Shown here: piece by piece, positions 35,752 to 45,415 of the stretch
How the letters are laid out: every line of letters starts with the position of its first letter
Numbering within the stretch: position 1 is the first letter of the stretch
Assembly (NCBI GenBank): GCA_019637335.1
Contig: JAHBVV010000023.1
Coordinates: 57,305 to 121,304 of the forward strand
Length of the DNA: 64,000 nucleotides
Direction of reading: 5' to 3'
From: Candidatus Hydrogenedentota bacterium
GTDB taxonomy: Bacteria; Hydrogenedentota; Hydrogenedentia; Hydrogenedentales; JAEUWI01
The notes under the pieces: generated by a model
Told to the model about the DNA's origin: nothing
Database searches by the model: none
What the model saw: the letters and a program-made list of their open reading frames with translations, nothing else
Made by a program: the position numbers and the translations under genes

Positions 35752-36564
35752 ATGAACCACTCCATACCATCCCACGCGATTCCCGCCGCCATCGCCCTCG
35801 TGGCCGCCCTCAATCTCGCCGGTTGTCTCGGCAGCCCGCCCGAATTCTTCCAATCCGGCAACCAGACCCTCGCCTACCGCGTCCACGGCGAGGGCCCACC
35901 GCTCGTGCTCGTCCACGGCTTTCAGGGCAACGGCGCGATCCACTGGGAGCTCCCCGGAACCGCCGCGCTCCTTTCCCAGCATTTCCAGGTCATCATCCTG
36001 GACTGCCGCGGCCACGGCAACAGCGACAAGCCCCTCGGCGCCGCCCGCTACGGCCTCCACATGGTCGAAGATGTCCGCCGCCTCCTCGACCACCTCCAGA
36101 TCGAGCGCGCCAGCCTCGCGGGCTACTCCATGGGCGGCTGGATCAGCCTCAAGTTCGCCGCGACCTACCCCGAGCGCGTCCAGGCCCTCGCGGTCGGCGG
36201 CAGCGGCTACCGCGACTTCTCCGAAAAGCAACTCGGCCAGGTGCTGAATGATCTCGTCGTCCCCTTCCTGCATCCCGGTTACGACCCGCGCGCCTTCGAA
36301 GCATGCAGCGACGCCTTCCCGGAATTCCAACTCACCGAGGAAGAAGTCGCCAACCTCCCCGCGCCCCTCTTCGCCATCGCCGGCAGCGAAGACTTCGCCG
36401 TGGAACAAGTCGAGCGCCTCGCCGAAGCCCGGCCCGACGCCCAGACCACCATCATCCCCAACAACGATCACAATTCCACCCTCTTCGCGCCGGAATTCCG
36501 CGAATCACTGGCGGATTTTTTCGAGGCGTCGATCACTTTGAAGTCGCCTTCAAATGCGCCATAA
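35752..36564 (+). CDS. Lipoprotein alpha/beta hydrolase
   Basis: A 270-residue alpha/beta-fold hydrolase. The N terminus has a signal peptide ending in a lipobox (LNLAGC), so it is likely lipid-anchored. The oxyanion region is LVLVHGFQGNG, DCRGHGNSDKP is the second conserved loop, and the nucleophile elbow is GYSMGGW (about residues 122-128). AIAGSEDF carries the acid Asp and the late NNDHNS the catalytic His. GGGAG precedes the ATG at 35752. The triad is complete, so an esterase- or dehalogenase-like hydrolase is expected; substrate unknown. Confidence 0.87.
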   Translation: MNHSIPSHAIPAAIALVAALNLAGCLGSPPEFFQSGNQTLAYRVHGEGPPLVLVHGFQGNGAIHWELPGTAALLSQHFQVIILDCRGHGNSDKPLGAARYGLHMVEDVRRLLDHLQIERASLAGYSMGGWISLKFAATYPERVQALAVGGSGYRDFSEKQLGQVLNDLVVPFLHPGYDPRAFEACSDAFPEFQLTEEEVANLPAPLFAIAGSEDFAVEQVERLAEARPDAQTTIIPNNDHNSTLFAPEFRESLADFFEASITLKSPSNAP

Positions 36565-36568
36565 CCCC

Positions 36569-36625
36569 ATGACCCCCAGATTCATCGCCGCGCTGCGCGA
36601 GATTGCCCGCCCCGAAGGCGATTAA
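36569..36625 (+). pseudogene. Possible N-terminal remnant ORF
   Basis: A short frame, ATG to TAA, encodes MTPRFIAALREIARPEGD. It reads like the first residues of GlcD/FAD-linked-oxidase-type proteins (pattern LREIxxPEG) and then stops. It lies in the 87-base gap between two hydrolase genes, and no continuation was found downstream. It could be chance. Confidence 0.2.
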
Positions 36626-36650
36626 ACCAAACACAGAACCCACGTCATTC

Positions 36651-37484
36651 ATGCAGATTTCACGAAAACTCTGTCCCATTATAATTCTCGCCTGCCTGGC
36701 GCAAGCCACTGGCGCCACCGACTTAACCGAACACGATGGAAGCGTCCGTTCAATCACCTTCCGAAGCGCCGCCCTGCACACCAACAAGACCTTCTGCGCC
36801 GTCCTCCCCGAGGGCTTCGCCGCATCCGCCGGCCCCTGGCCAGTCCTCTTCCTCTTCCACGGCCGCGGCCGCACCGAACGCTCCCTCATCGACGACCCCG
36901 GCGCACGCAAAGCCCTCCTCGCCGCGCCCTTCGTCACTGTCCTCCCTGACGGTAACGACGGCTGGTACATCAATTCTCCCGCGCAACCCGAAGCGCGCTA
37001 TCAGGACTACATCGACGAGCTCATCACCGTGGCGACGGACCGCCTCAACCTCTCCACCGACCCGCGCCGCCGCGCGCTCAGCGGGTGGAGCATGGGCGGC
37101 TACGGCTGCACCCGCTACGCCATCGACCGCCCCGGCCAGTTCGCGGTCGTCGCCCCCATCATCGGCCTGCTCGACTTCCCGCGCACCGGCCTCCCCGAGG
37201 GCCAGTCCTACGAGGTTCCGGAAGAGCGCTTCACCGCCGACCCCGAAACCTGGGCTGCGCTCAACCCCATCCACCAGGCCGAAACGCTCCGCGGCAGCGC
37301 CCTCTGCATCATTACCGGCACGACCGCCTTCGACCGCACCATGAACCTGAACTTCGCCCGCCGCCTCGCCGAACTCGAAATCCCGCACACCCTCCACATC
37401 CTCGAAGGCGGCCACACCTTCGACCTCGTCCGCGCAAGTCTCCCCATCGTCGTGGATTTCATCACACGGACCTTCGCTGATTGA
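36651..37484 (+). CDS. Secreted esterase (feruloyl-esterase/EstD-like)
   Basis: A 277-residue exported alpha/beta hydrolase. A signal peptide covers about 1-22 (ending ATGA). VLFLFHGRGRTERS is the oxyanion loop, VLPDGNDGWYINSP the typical esterase-D strand, GWSMGGYG the nucleophile elbow (about 147-153), and LEGGHTFDL holds the catalytic His. Family relatives release acyl or aryl groups from polysaccharides, or hydrolyse S-formylglutathione; the signal peptide favours the former. No Shine-Dalgarno is seen upstream of the ATG at 36651. A period-9 array begins about 33 bases after the stop. Confidence 0.85.
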   Translation: MQISRKLCPIIILACLAQATGATDLTEHDGSVRSITFRSAALHTNKTFCAVLPEGFAASAGPWPVLFLFHGRGRTERSLIDDPGARKALLAAPFVTVLPDGNDGWYINSPAQPEARYQDYIDELITVATDRLNLSTDPRRRALSGWSMGGYGCTRYAIDRPGQFAVVAPIIGLLDFPRTGLPEGQSYEVPEERFTADPETWAALNPIHQAETLRGSALCIITGTTAFDRTMNLNFARRLAELEIPHTLHILEGGHTFDLVRASLPIVVDFITRTFAD

Positions 37485-37517
37485 CCAGCCCCGGCGCCGC
37501 GCACCGCAACCCGACGC

Positions 37518-37672
37518 CTGCCGTCCCTGCCGTCCCTGCCGTCCCTGCCGTCCCTGCCGTCCCTGCCGTCCCTGAAGTCCCTGCCGTCCCTGCCGTCCCT
37601 GAAGTCCCTGTAGTCCCTGCCGTCCCTGAAGTCCCTGTAGTCCCTGTAGTCCCTGTAGTCCCTGTAGTGCCT
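37518..37672. repeat. 9-bp tandem array, unit TCCCTGCCG/TCCCTGTAG
   Basis: About seventeen units of TCCCTGNNG. The variable pair changes gradually from CC to AA to TA along the array. The same unit forms the arrays at about 44045-44180 and 44897-45207 and, in reverse sense, a short one near 43933-43971. Confidence 0.88.
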
Positions 37673-37779
37673 GCCGCCCAACACCCCACCCCCGGGTTGA
37701 CCCTCCACCGCCGGTTTGCCATCATACCCAGCAGGCAGGCAAACACATGCGCTTCGCCCCGAGAGGACCCGCTATTACA

Positions 37780-40700
37780 ATGACCAGCTTTCTCCATTCC
37801 GCGCTCCGAAGTGCCGCCGTGCTCCTGGCGGCGATTACAGCCCTGGCGCCCGCCGCCGACTTCGAACAGCAGATCCTGCCCATCCTCCAGAACAACTGCT
37901 TCGAATGCCACGGCCCCGACGCCCAGAAATCCGGCCTGCGGCTTGATTCCCTGGCGCAGATATTCCTCAAGTCCGCCCTCGTTCCCGGCGATGCCGAGAG
38001 CAGCCGCATCATCCACGCGGTTCGCTACACCGACAAGGACCTGAAGATGCCGCCCGACGGCAAACTCGCGGACGCGGACATTGCCGCGCTGGAAGCCTGG
38101 GTCCAGGTCGGCGCGCCCTGGCCGGGGACAACCGAAGCCGAAGCGCGCGCCGAGGCAAAGGCCATCCGCGAGGCGGCCATCGCGAACGAGCCGGCCTACT
38201 GGGCTTTCCGCGCGCCCGTCAAACCCGCCGCGCCGGCCGTCGCCGATCCCATCTGGGCGGAAAACCCCATCGACGCCTTTATCCACCGAAAACTCGCGGA
38301 GCAAAACCTCGCCCCGTCGCGGGAGGCCGATCGCCGCACCCTCATCCGCCGCCTGTACCTTGACGTCCTCGGCCTGCCGCCCGCACCGGAGGAGGTGGAC
38401 GCCTTCCTCGCCGACCCGGACCCCAACGCCTACAAAAAGCTCGTGGACCAGGTCCTCGCGTCGCCGCACTATGGCGAACGCTGGGCGCGCCACTGGCTCG
38501 ATGTCGTCGGCTTCGCCGAGACCCACGGCTTTGAGATGAACCAGCCCCGCGACAACGCCTGGCGCTACCGCGACTACGTCATCCGCGCCTTCAACGAGGA
38601 CCTCCCCTACACGCAATTCATCAAGGAGCAGATCGCGGGCGACGCCCTCGGCGCCGACGCCGCCACAGGCTACCTCGTCGCCGGGCCCTGGGACCAGGTG
38701 AAGAGCCCCGATATCGTCCTCACGAAGAACCAGCGCGATGGCGAGCTGCACGACATGGTCAACCGCACGACCGCCGCGTTTCTCGGCCTCACGGTAGGCT
38801 GCGCGAAGTGCCACGACCATAAGTTCGACCCGATCTCCCAGCGCGACTACTACCAGGTCCGCGCCTTCTTTGCCGGGGTGCAGCACGGTGATCGCGAGAT
38901 GCGTCCGCCAGACTACGATGCGCGCCTGGCGGAAGCGGAGCAGGTCGCAAGCGAACGCGCCGAGGTCGCCGCAAAACTCGCCGCGTTCGCCCCCCTGGCC
39001 ACCCTCAACCTCACCGCCATCGACGACGACGGCCCCCTCTTCCAGCTGGCGGGCCAGCCGCGCACCAGCATCCTCGTCCGCCCCATGGAATACGGCGTCA
39101 TGGGCCAATCCGACATCGACCCCGGCCACCGCTACGCCATCTGGGCGGCGAATACCAACCAGACCGTCTTCGCCTGGCAGCCGGACGCCGCGGGCGATCA
39201 TCGGGTCTATCTCTCCTGGAGCGTGGACAAGGACCGCTGCAAGCAGGTGGCCTATGTGCTCGACGCCGACGGTGATCCCGCCACGGACGGCGACCAAACG
39301 GTCATCGCCACCATCGACCAGCGCCTCAACGTCGCGCAACAGGACGGCGACACCGCCGAGAACGAGTGGAGCGGCTTTTTCGATGCCGGCCGCCACGCCC
39401 TTACCGAGTCGAGCGCCATCCTGCTCCGGAGCGGCGATAACCAGGGCAAGGTCACGGCCGATCTAATCGCCCTGCGCCCGGAAACCGGCGATATCGGCGC
39501 CGCGCCGCCCGCGCAACGGCCACAGCTCCGGCCCCCGGTGAATTTCGAGCGCAACGAAGACCGCTTCCCCGCCATCGAGGCCACCGCGCTCCGATTCACC
39601 ATCCACGCCGCGAACCAGCACGCCCCCTGTATCGATGAACTCGAAGTCTATGCCGGCGCCAAGAACGTCGCGCTCGCCGGCAATGGCGGCGTCCCCTCCG
39701 CCTCCAGCGAATACGGCGGCGAGAAGCACCGCACCGCCCACCTGAACGACGGCGAATACGGCAATGATCGGAGCTGGATTCACAAGGAAGGATCCGAAGG
39801 CCCCATCTGGGCGCAGATCGATTTCGCCGGACCCCGCCGCATCGACCGCGCCGTCTGGGGCCGAGACCGCAAAGGCCAGTACAAGGATCGCCTCGCCACC
39901 CAATACACCATCGAAGCGCGCACGCCCGGCGGGGACTGGGTCGCCGTGGCCTCCGCCCTGGACCGCGCCCCCTTCGGCATTAAGACGCCCAACGTCCCCC
40001 AATTCGCCACCGGACTCGACCGCGCCGATCGCGAAGAACTGGCGAATCTCAAAAAACAGGACGCGGAACTCAACGAAAAGCACGCCGAACTCGTCAACTT
40101 CCCGAAGATCTATGCCGGCAACTTCGTCGACCCCGAGCCCACCCACTTCCTCTACCGTGGCGATCCCATGGCCGAGCGCGAGCCCGTGAACCCCGGCGGC
40201 ATCGCCCACGTCGGCGCACCCCTCCAACTCCCGGATGACACGCCCGAGCAAAAGCGCCGCGTCGCCCTGGCCGATTGGCTCGCGCGCGGCGACAACCCCC
40301 TCACCGCCCGCGTCATGGTCAACCGCATCTGGCACTACCACTTCGGCCGCGGCATCGTCGAGACCCCGAGCGACTTCGGCGCCATGGGCGCGCGCCCCAC
40401 CCACCCCGATCTCCTCGACTGGCTCGCCGTCACCTTCATGGAAGACGGCTGGCGCCCCAAGGCCCTCCACCGCCGCATCCTCCTCTCGCAAACCTACCGC
40501 CAATCCAGCGCGCCCCGGCCCGAGGCCCTGCGGATCGACGCCGACGCCCGCTACCTCTGGCGTTTCCCCCCGCGACGCCTCGAGGCCGAGCCCATCCGCG
40601 ATTCCATCCTCGCCGCCAGCGGCGTCCTCGACCTCGAAATGGGCGGCCCCGGCTATAACGTGTTCAAGCCCAACGAAAACTACGTCCGCGTCTACGACCC

Positions 40701-41085
40701 CAAAGACGAGTTCGGCCCCGAAGAGTGGCGCCGCATGATCTACCAGAACAAACCCCGCATGGAGCAGGACGAAACCTTCGGCATCTTCGACTGTCCCGAC
40801 GGCGCGCAAAACCAGCCCAAGCGCAACACCTCCACCACCCCGCTGCAGGCCCTCAACCTCCTCAACAGCCCCTTCATGCTACAGCAAGCCGAGCTCTTCG
40901 CCCAGCGCCTGGAGAAGGAGGCCCCCGCACCCGAAGCACAAGCCGCAAGAGCCTTCCGATTAGCCTACGCCCGCCAACCCGGCCCCGAGGAACAAGAAGC
41001 CGCCGCAGCCTTCATCCAGCAACACGGCTTGGTCCTGTTCTGCCGCGCGATCTACAACACGAACGAGTTCTTGTACCTCGATTGA
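37780..41085 (+). CDS. PSD1/DUF1549/DUF1553 cytochrome-c-type protein
   Basis: A 1101-residue exported protein of the planctomycete-type PSD1 family. A signal peptide (about 1-25) is followed by a cytochrome-c-like domain with NNCFECHGPD (CxxCH near residue 40), then DUF1549 (RRLYLDVLGLPP onward), a second CxxCH in GCAKCHDHKFDPI near 340, an inserted beta-rich discoidin-like module (about 585-740), and DUF1553 (ALADWLARGDNPLTARVMVNRIWHYHFG to the end). Starts at 37747 and 37780 are both possible; 37780 puts the signal peptide at the very N terminus. Its usual partner DUF1501 lies about 1.3 kb downstream. Proposed roles for this family, by association, are oxidative attack on polysaccharides; the exact reaction is unproven. 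Confidence 0.9.
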   Translation: MTSFLHSALRSAAVLLAAITALAPAADFEQQILPILQNNCFECHGPDAQKSGLRLDSLAQIFLKSALVPGDAESSRIIHAVRYTDKDLKMPPDGKLADADIAALEAWVQVGAPWPGTTEAEARAEAKAIREAAIANEPAYWAFRAPVKPAAPAVADPIWAENPIDAFIHRKLAEQNLAPSREADRRTLIRRLYLDVLGLPPAPEEVDAFLADPDPNAYKKLVDQVLASPHYGERWARHWLDVVGFAETHGFEMNQPRDNAWRYRDYVIRAFNEDLPYTQFIKEQIAGDALGADAATGYLVAGPWDQVKSPDIVLTKNQRDGELHDMVNRTTAAFLGLTVGCAKCHDHKFDPISQRDYYQVRAFFAGVQHGDREMRPPDYDARLAEAEQVASERAEVAAKLAAFAPLATLNLTAIDDDGPLFQLAGQPRTSILVRPMEYGVMGQSDIDPGHRYAIWAANTNQTVFAWQPDAAGDHRVYLSWSVDKDRCKQVAYVLDADGDPATDGDQTVIATIDQRLNVAQQDGDTAENEWSGFFDAGRHALTESSAILLRSGDNQGKVTADLIALRPETGDIGAAPPAQRPQLRPPVNFERNEDRFPAIEATALRFTIHAANQHAPCIDELEVYAGAKNVALAGNGGVPSASSEYGGEKHRTAHLNDGEYGNDRSWIHKEGSEGPIWAQIDFAGPRRIDRAVWGRDRKGQYKDRLATQYTIEARTPGGDWVAVASALDRAPFGIKTPNVPQFATGLDRADREELANLKKQDAELNEKHAELVNFPKIYAGNFVDPEPTHFLYRGDPMAEREPVNPGGIAHVGAPLQLPDDTPEQKRRVALADWLARGDNPLTARVMVNRIWHYHFGRGIVETPSDFGAMGARPTHPDLLDWLAVTFMEDGWRPKALHRRILLSQTYRQSSAPRPEALRIDADARYLWRFPPRRLEAEPIRDSILAASGVLDLEMGGPGYNVFKPNENYVRVYDPKDEFGPEEWRRMIYQNKPRMEQDETFGIFDCPDGAQNQPKRNTSTTPLQALNLLNSPFMLQQAELFAQRLEKEAPAPEAQAARAFRLAYARQPGPEEQEAAAAFIQQHGLVLFCRAIYNTNEFLYLD

Positions 41086-41099
41086 GGTAGCCAGCCCCC

Positions 41100-41292
41100 T
41101 CGTTCCCACGGTCCCCGTTCCACTCGTTCCCACGGTCCTCCGTGGGAATGCAGACCGTTCCGCTCCCGCGGAACAACCCCACGCACGCAAGCACGTCTAT
41201 ATCAGGGGTGCCACGGACAAGCCCCCAAGGGCTTGCCCGTGCGAGTCAGCACGGGGGCGTGTGTATCGCGCTACCACGCCCCCATGGTAGAG
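41100..41292. repeat. Hairpin-rich ~180-bp direct repeat, left copy
   Basis: Contains a run of small palindromes: CCCACGGTCCTCCGTGGG, CCGTTCCGCTCCCGCGGAAC, CAAGCCCCCAAGGGCTTG and a CACGGGGGCGTG region, with the conserved phrase TCTATATCAGGGGTGCCACG. It ends close to TAGAGT, shared with the right copy at 42108-42290 in the same orientation. A promoter for the gene at 41332 is not obvious. Confidence 0.82.
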
Positions 41293-41331
41293 TAAAACAA
41301 GACGAACCAACAACGTTCCAGGAGAATCCCG

Positions 41332-42018
41332 ATGCGTTCCGGCCCCATATCAGACCAGCCGAAGAATGCGAGTCCGCTGGTCATCCCCTTCGACCGCAAG
41401 GCCATAGTCATCCGGGCAATTCTGGGACCGTTCATCATTGCCTTCTCTCTGGTGGCGGTGCTTTTTGAACTCCTGCTCCTTCTGTTCACCGGGGTGATTT
41501 TGGGTGGTATCAACGCGCCCGCGATAACTTTCTCTTTGAAGGCCGCGTTTTCCGGAATTGTCTACACTACCTACTGGCCGAAACTGTTCGACAGAAAACC
41601 TGCACTGATACTGACAGACGAGTACCTCGAGGATCACAGCGCCCCCACGTCGTACGGTCGCATCCCGTGGGATAGTATCTATGGCATACAGACCGCTTCC
41701 ATCGGGTTCTACCAGGGCATCTCCCTCTTCGTAAGCGCGCAGCCACAGGAATCTCAGACGGCAGGACCCATAGCACGCGAACTCCGCAGCTGGTTCGAGT
41801 CGTTCTTCGGGAGCTCCGTGCAGGTTGCCACCGACTGCCTTGTCCTGTCGCGCGCGGATTTGACCATCATTTTGCAAGAGCGCTTCGAACAACACCCCAA
41901 CCAGTCCGACGCCACGAGAGAACATCAGGGCCTGTTCGTCCGTGGACAGGCCTACACCCCGCGCGAGGAATACCTGGTGCCGTACGTGGAGAAGCCAGCC
42001 GTGACGCCGAAAGATTGA
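41332..42018 (+). CDS. Unknown two-helix membrane protein between direct repeats
   Basis: A 228-residue protein. Two hydrophobic helices (about 27-52 and 55-80) are followed by a soluble part beginning [13 protein letters not shown], with [14 protein letters not shown]. This resembles small PH-like membrane proteins such as the STM3941 group, but only loosely. CCAGGAGAA upstream of the ATG gives a fair ribosome site. The gene lies between two hairpin-rich direct repeats and separates the PSD1 and DUF1501 genes, which in related genomes are usually neighbours, so it may be an insertion. Confidence 0.65.
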   Translation: MRSGPISDQPKNASPLVIPFDRKAIVIRAILGPFIIAFSLVAVLFELLLLLFTGVILGGINAPAITFSLKAAFSGIVYTTYWPKLFDRKPALILTDEYLEDHSAPTSYGRIPWDSIYGIQTASIGFYQGISLFVSAQPQESQTAGPIARELRSWFESFFGSSVQVATDCLVLSRADLTIILQERFEQHPNQSDATREHQGLFVRGQAYTPREEYLVPYVEKPAVTPKD

Positions 42019-42107
42019 TGAAGTGTCGGTGTATTATCCCTCAAGGCACTCGAACTCGCCGGGGACAAGATTGGGTCCCGTCCGCGGTCTCTGAAATGCT
42101 TTTTTTC

Positions 42108-42345
42108 GCTACCACGGTCCTCCGTGGTCTCGCATTACCGTTCCGCTCCCGCGAAACAATCCCACGCACGCAAGCAAATCTATATCAGGGGTGCCACGGA
42201 CAAGCCCCCAAGGGCTTGCCCGTGCGGGTCGGCACGGGTGCGTGTGTATCTCGCTACCAGGCCGGCATCGTAGAGTCCACTCGTTCCCACGGTCCCCCGT
42301 GGGAATACAGACCGTTCCGCTCCAGCGGAACAACCCCCACCCCGC
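42108..42345. repeat. Hairpin-rich ~180-bp direct repeat, right copy plus partial third copy
   Basis: 42108-42290 repeats the left element, with AAGCCCCCAAGGGCTTGCCC and TCTATATCAGGGGTGCCACG unchanged. At about 42282-42345 the opening of the element (CCACTCGTTCCCACGGTC to CGGAACAACCCC) starts again and breaks off, followed by the DUF1501 start region. Confidence 0.82.
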
Positions 42346-42422
42346 CATTCACGCGCTGGCCCGAAGCAACCGTTTCTGATACCCTATCCGGAGACCCAGG
42401 CAGTGCAGGAGTACGACGCACC

Positions 42423-43910
42423 ATGACCCCGAACGAAATCTATCCCGACGGCCAGCATCTGCTCAACCGGCGCGGCTTTCTTCAGTCCGCGGGCGCGGGC
42501 CTCGGCGGCATTGCGCTTTCCGCGCTGCTCGCCGAAGCGGGCATGCTCTCCGCCGCCGCCGCGACGACGCCCCTGCGCCCGGCCATCGACGCGGCCGCGC
42601 CGCTGGCGCCGCGCATGCCGCACCACCACCCGCGCGCGAAGAATGTGATCGTGATCTTCTGCTCGGGGGCGTGCTCGCACCTGGACACGTGGGACTACAA
42701 GCCGGAGCTCATCAAGCGCCACGGCCAGCCGATGCCCGGCGGCGACGCGCTGGTGACCTTCCAGGGCGAGCAGGGCAACCTCACCAAGAGCCACTGGGAA
42801 TTCCGCCCGCGCGGGGAATCCGGCAAGATGATCTCCGACATGCTCCCCAACCTCGCGGCGATGGCGGACGACTACTGCTTCATCCACTCGATGACCGCGA
42901 AGAGCAACACGCACGGGCCGGCGGAGAACCAGATGAGCACCGGCTTCACGCTGGACGGCTTCCCGAGCATGGGCGCGTGGGTGTCCTACGCCCTCGGCAG
43001 CGAGGCGAACGATCTCCCGGCCTACGTGGCCATTCCGGACCCGCGCGGCGTGCCGCAGTCCGGGCCGAACAACTGGGCCTCCGGTTTCCTCCCCGCCGTG
43101 TTTCAAGGCGTGCCCTTCAATGCGCAGAAGCCCATCCCCAACCTCGCGCGCCCCGCCGCGATTACCGACGGCGACGAACGCGCCACGCGCGACTTCCTGA
43201 AGTTCCTGAACGAGAAGCACCTGGAGCGCTTCCCCGGCGATACCGAGCTGAGCGCGCGCATCTCGTCCTACGAGCTTGCCGCGCGCATGCAGCTTCGCGC
43301 CGCGTCCATGAGCGATTTCAGCAACGAAAGCCCCGCCACGCGGCGGCTCTACTGCATCGACGACCCCAACGAACTCAAGGCGGGCTTCGGCAAGAACTGC
43401 CTCCTCGCGCGGCGGCTTATCGAGCGCGGCGTCCGCTTCGTGCAGCTCTTCAACGGCGCCTACGCCATGGGCGAGGGCGTGGGCAACTGGGACGGCCACA
43501 AGACGCTGAAGGAACAGTACGACGTGCACGCGCCCATCCTCGACGGCCCCGCCGCGGGCCTGATCCAGGATCTCAAGGCGCGCGGCATGCTCGACGACAC
43601 GCTCGTGGTATGGACCACGGAGTTCGGGCGCATGCCCACCTTCCAGAAAGGCGCCAGCGGCCGCGACCACAATCCGAGCGGCTTCACCACCTGGATGACC
43701 GGCGCGGGCGTCAAACGGGGCTTCAGCTACGGCGCCACCGACGAGTTCGGCTACAAGGCCGTGGAAAACGTCAGCACGATCTACGATTTCCACGCCACCA
43801 TCCTCCACCTGCTCGGCCTCGACCACGAGCGCCTCAGCTTCTACCACAACGGCATCGAGCGGCGGCTCACGGATGTGCACGGCCACGTGATCCGGGAGGT
43901 GCTGGCGTAG
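42423..43910 (+). CDS. DUF1501 protein, Tat-exported
   Basis: A 495-residue sulfatase-like (alkaline-phosphatase-fold) DUF1501 protein. A twin-arginine signal [20 protein letters not shown] lies at about 14-33. [21 protein letters not shown] is the family's N-terminal strand with its metal-like Asp, and SKSNTHGP-type and [10 protein letters not shown] segments follow. The C terminus has [19 protein letters not shown], conserved across DUF1501. It is the standard partner of the PSD1 protein encoded upstream, and the two probably act together outside the cytoplasmic membrane. AGGAG lies 11 bases before the ATG, a little far. Confidence 0.92.
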   Translation: MTPNEIYPDGQHLLNRRGFLQSAGAGLGGIALSALLAEAGMLSAAAATTPLRPAIDAAAPLAPRMPHHHPRAKNVIVIFCSGACSHLDTWDYKPELIKRHGQPMPGGDALVTFQGEQGNLTKSHWEFRPRGESGKMISDMLPNLAAMADDYCFIHSMTAKSNTHGPAENQMSTGFTLDGFPSMGAWVSYALGSEANDLPAYVAIPDPRGVPQSGPNNWASGFLPAVFQGVPFNAQKPIPNLARPAAITDGDERATRDFLKFLNEKHLERFPGDTELSARISSYELAARMQLRAASMSDFSNESPATRRLYCIDDPNELKAGFGKNCLLARRLIERGVRFVQLFNGAYAMGEGVGNWDGHKTLKEQYDVHAPILDGPAAGLIQDLKARGMLDDTLVVWTTEFGRMPTFQKGASGRDHNPSGFTTWMTGAGVKRGFSYGATDEFGYKAVENVSTIYDFHATILHLLGLDHERLSFYHNGIERRLTDVHGHVIREVLA

Positions 43911-44044
43911 GGCGGAGGGCGCCGGAAGTTTTCAGGGACGGCAGGGACAGCAGAGACGGCAGGGACTTTAATCGCGCGCCAACAAGGTCGGCGAAAACTC
44001 GCACTTGCAGATTAGCGCCTTTTCTGCTAAGCTAGCTTAGATTT

Positions 44045-44180
44045 TGGTAGTCCCTGTAGTCCCTGTAGTCCCTGTAGTCCCTGTAGTCCCTGTAGTCCCT
44101 GTAGTCCCTGTAGTCCCTGTAGTCCCTGTAGTCCCTGTAGTCCCTGTAGTCCCTGTAGTCCCTGTAGTCCCTGTAGTCCG
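44045..44180. repeat. 9-bp array, ~15 units of TCCCTGTAG, directly upstream of a gene
   Basis: About fifteen nearly perfect units end 18 bases before the start codon of the four-helix-bundle gene, so the array lies in or next to its leader. CACAGGAGACC supplies the ribosome site after the array. A smaller, inverse-sense array (CAGGGACGG type) lies at about 43933-43971. Confidence 0.9.
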
Positions 44181-44198
44181 CACAGGAGACCACACACC

Positions 44199-44798
44199 AT
44201 GACCAAAGGCTTCATCCCGCCGCACGGGGGCTACCGCGGACTCCTCTCCTACCAGCGCTCCGAGATCGTGTTCGACGCCACGGTCCGATTCTGTGAACGC
44301 CACTTCGACCCCTACGACCGCACCATCGGCCAGATGGTCCAGGCCGCGCGCTCTGGAAAGCAGAATATCGCCGAAGGCAGCATGGCCTCCGCAACCTCCA
44401 AGGAGACCGAGATCAAACTCACCAGCGTCGCCCGCGCGAGCCTGGGTGAGTTGCTCGAAGACTACCGGGACTTCCTGCGCGTTCGGCGGATTCCGGAGTG
44501 GGAGAAAGACCACCCCTACGCGCGCCGCCTTTCGGAATTACTCCGCACGCCAAACGCGGACTATGAGACCTTCCGAAAGGCGCTCGAACACGAAGACCTC
44601 GCCATCTCGGCCAACGCCATACTGGGCCTCTGCAAGGTCGCATACGCCCTGCTGACCCGCCAGATCAAGCAGCTGGAGGCGGCCTTTCTGGAAGAAGGCG
44701 GGCTGCGCGAACGCATGACCCGCGCACGGCTCGATGAGCGTGATCGCCAGCGGCGGCATCGGGATCGCGATACCCCGGAACAGCACGACGAACCGTAG
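44199..44798 (+). CDS. Four-helix-bundle protein (IVP/Avd-like with suffix domain)
   Basis: A 199-residue helical protein of the 23S-rRNA-intervening-sequence/Avd-like four-helix-bundle group. [23 protein letters not shown] is helix 1, [17 protein letters not shown] is the signature loop and helix 2 (compare SxxxNIAEG of the family), and [19 protein letters not shown] helix 3. The C-terminal part past about residue 110 corresponds to the family's suffix extension and ends in a highly charged tail. The function is unknown; related proteins bind nucleic acid or accompany diversity-generating elements, but no reverse transcriptase is seen here. The ATG follows AGGAG. Confidence 0.85.
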   Translation: MTKGFIPPHGGYRGLLSYQRSEIVFDATVRFCERHFDPYDRTIGQMVQAARSGKQNIAEGSMASATSKETEIKLTSVARASLGELLEDYRDFLRVRRIPEWEKDHPYARRLSELLRTPNADYETFRKALEHEDLAISANAILGLCKVAYALLTRQIKQLEAAFLEEGGLRERMTRARLDERDRQRRHRDRDTPEQHDEP

Positions 44799-44896
44799 CG
44801 CGCCAAAGGCACAGGGACGTCAGAAACACGAGACGGCTAGTCCCACGAAACTCGAAGATGGTCTCCTCGATATTTCCGCTAATCCTGGCGTACTCG

Positions 44897-45207
44897 CGAC
44901 CCCTGCTGTCCCTGTGGTCACTGCCGTCCCTGCTGTCCCTGCTGTCCCTGCTGTCCCTGTAGTCCCTGTAGTCCCTGTAGTCCCTGTAGTCCCTGTAGTC
45001 CCTGTAGTCCCTGTAGTCCCTGTTGTCCCTGTTGTCCCTGTAGTCCCTGTTGTCCCTGTTGTCCCTGTAGTCCCTGTTGTCCCTGTAGTCCCTGTAGTCC
45101 CTGTAGTCCCTGTAGTCCCTGCAGTCCCTGCAGTCCCTGTTGTCCCTGTTGTCCCTGTAGTCCCTGCCCTCCCTGCCGTCCCTGTTGTCCCTGTTGTCCC
45201 TGTTGTA
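44897..45207. repeat. 9-bp array, ~34 units of TCCCTGTAG/TCCCTGTTG/TCCCTGCTG
   Basis: The longest array in the window. The unit is TCCCTGNNG; the variable pair is TA, TT, CT, CA or CC, in patches. On the minus strand one frame reads Gly-Leu-Gln / Gly-Gln-Gln and belongs to the ORF at 44918-45415. Confidence 0.9.
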
Positions 45208-45415
45208 CCCGTATCGCGTGCTGTATCTCCGCGAGCACCTCCGGATTGAGACGATATATCCAGCGACTCTCGCTTTGCTCCCGCGCAGCCGATGCCTGCC
45301 GCGGTCCGACGCCGCCCCAGAAGAGCGCGCACTGAACTGCCCAGCTCGTGACGATCAGGGCCGCCACCGCATAACGCCCCGTTCCCGCGCTGGAATTCTT
45401 CCCGGTACACCTCAC
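44918..45415 (-). CDS. Collagen-like protein with membrane anchor, encoded through a 9-bp array
   Basis: A 165-residue ORF. GTG at 45415 is preceded by AAAAGGAGG with a 5-base spacer, the best ribosome site in this region. Residues 15-35 are a hydrophobic helix ([19 protein letters not shown]), 36-70 are an amphipathic stretch ([18 protein letters not shown]), and 71-165 are about 31 Gly-X-Gln triplets with X mostly Gln or Leu. Gly at every third residue is collagen-like, but Pro is absent, so a stable triple helix is doubtful. The stop TGA arises inside a degenerate array unit. Against it being a gene: other arrays of the same unit in this window have no such start. Treat as probable but unproven. 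Confidence 0.45.
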   Translation of the reverse strand: MRCTGKNSSAGTGRYAVAALIVTSWAVQCALFWGGVGPRQASAAREQSESRWIYRLNPEVLAEIQHAIRVQQGQQGQQGRQGGQGLQGQQGQQGLQGLQGLQGLQGLQGLQGQQGLQGQQGQQGLQGQQGQQGLQGLQGLQGLQGLQGLQGLQGQQGQQGQQGRQ

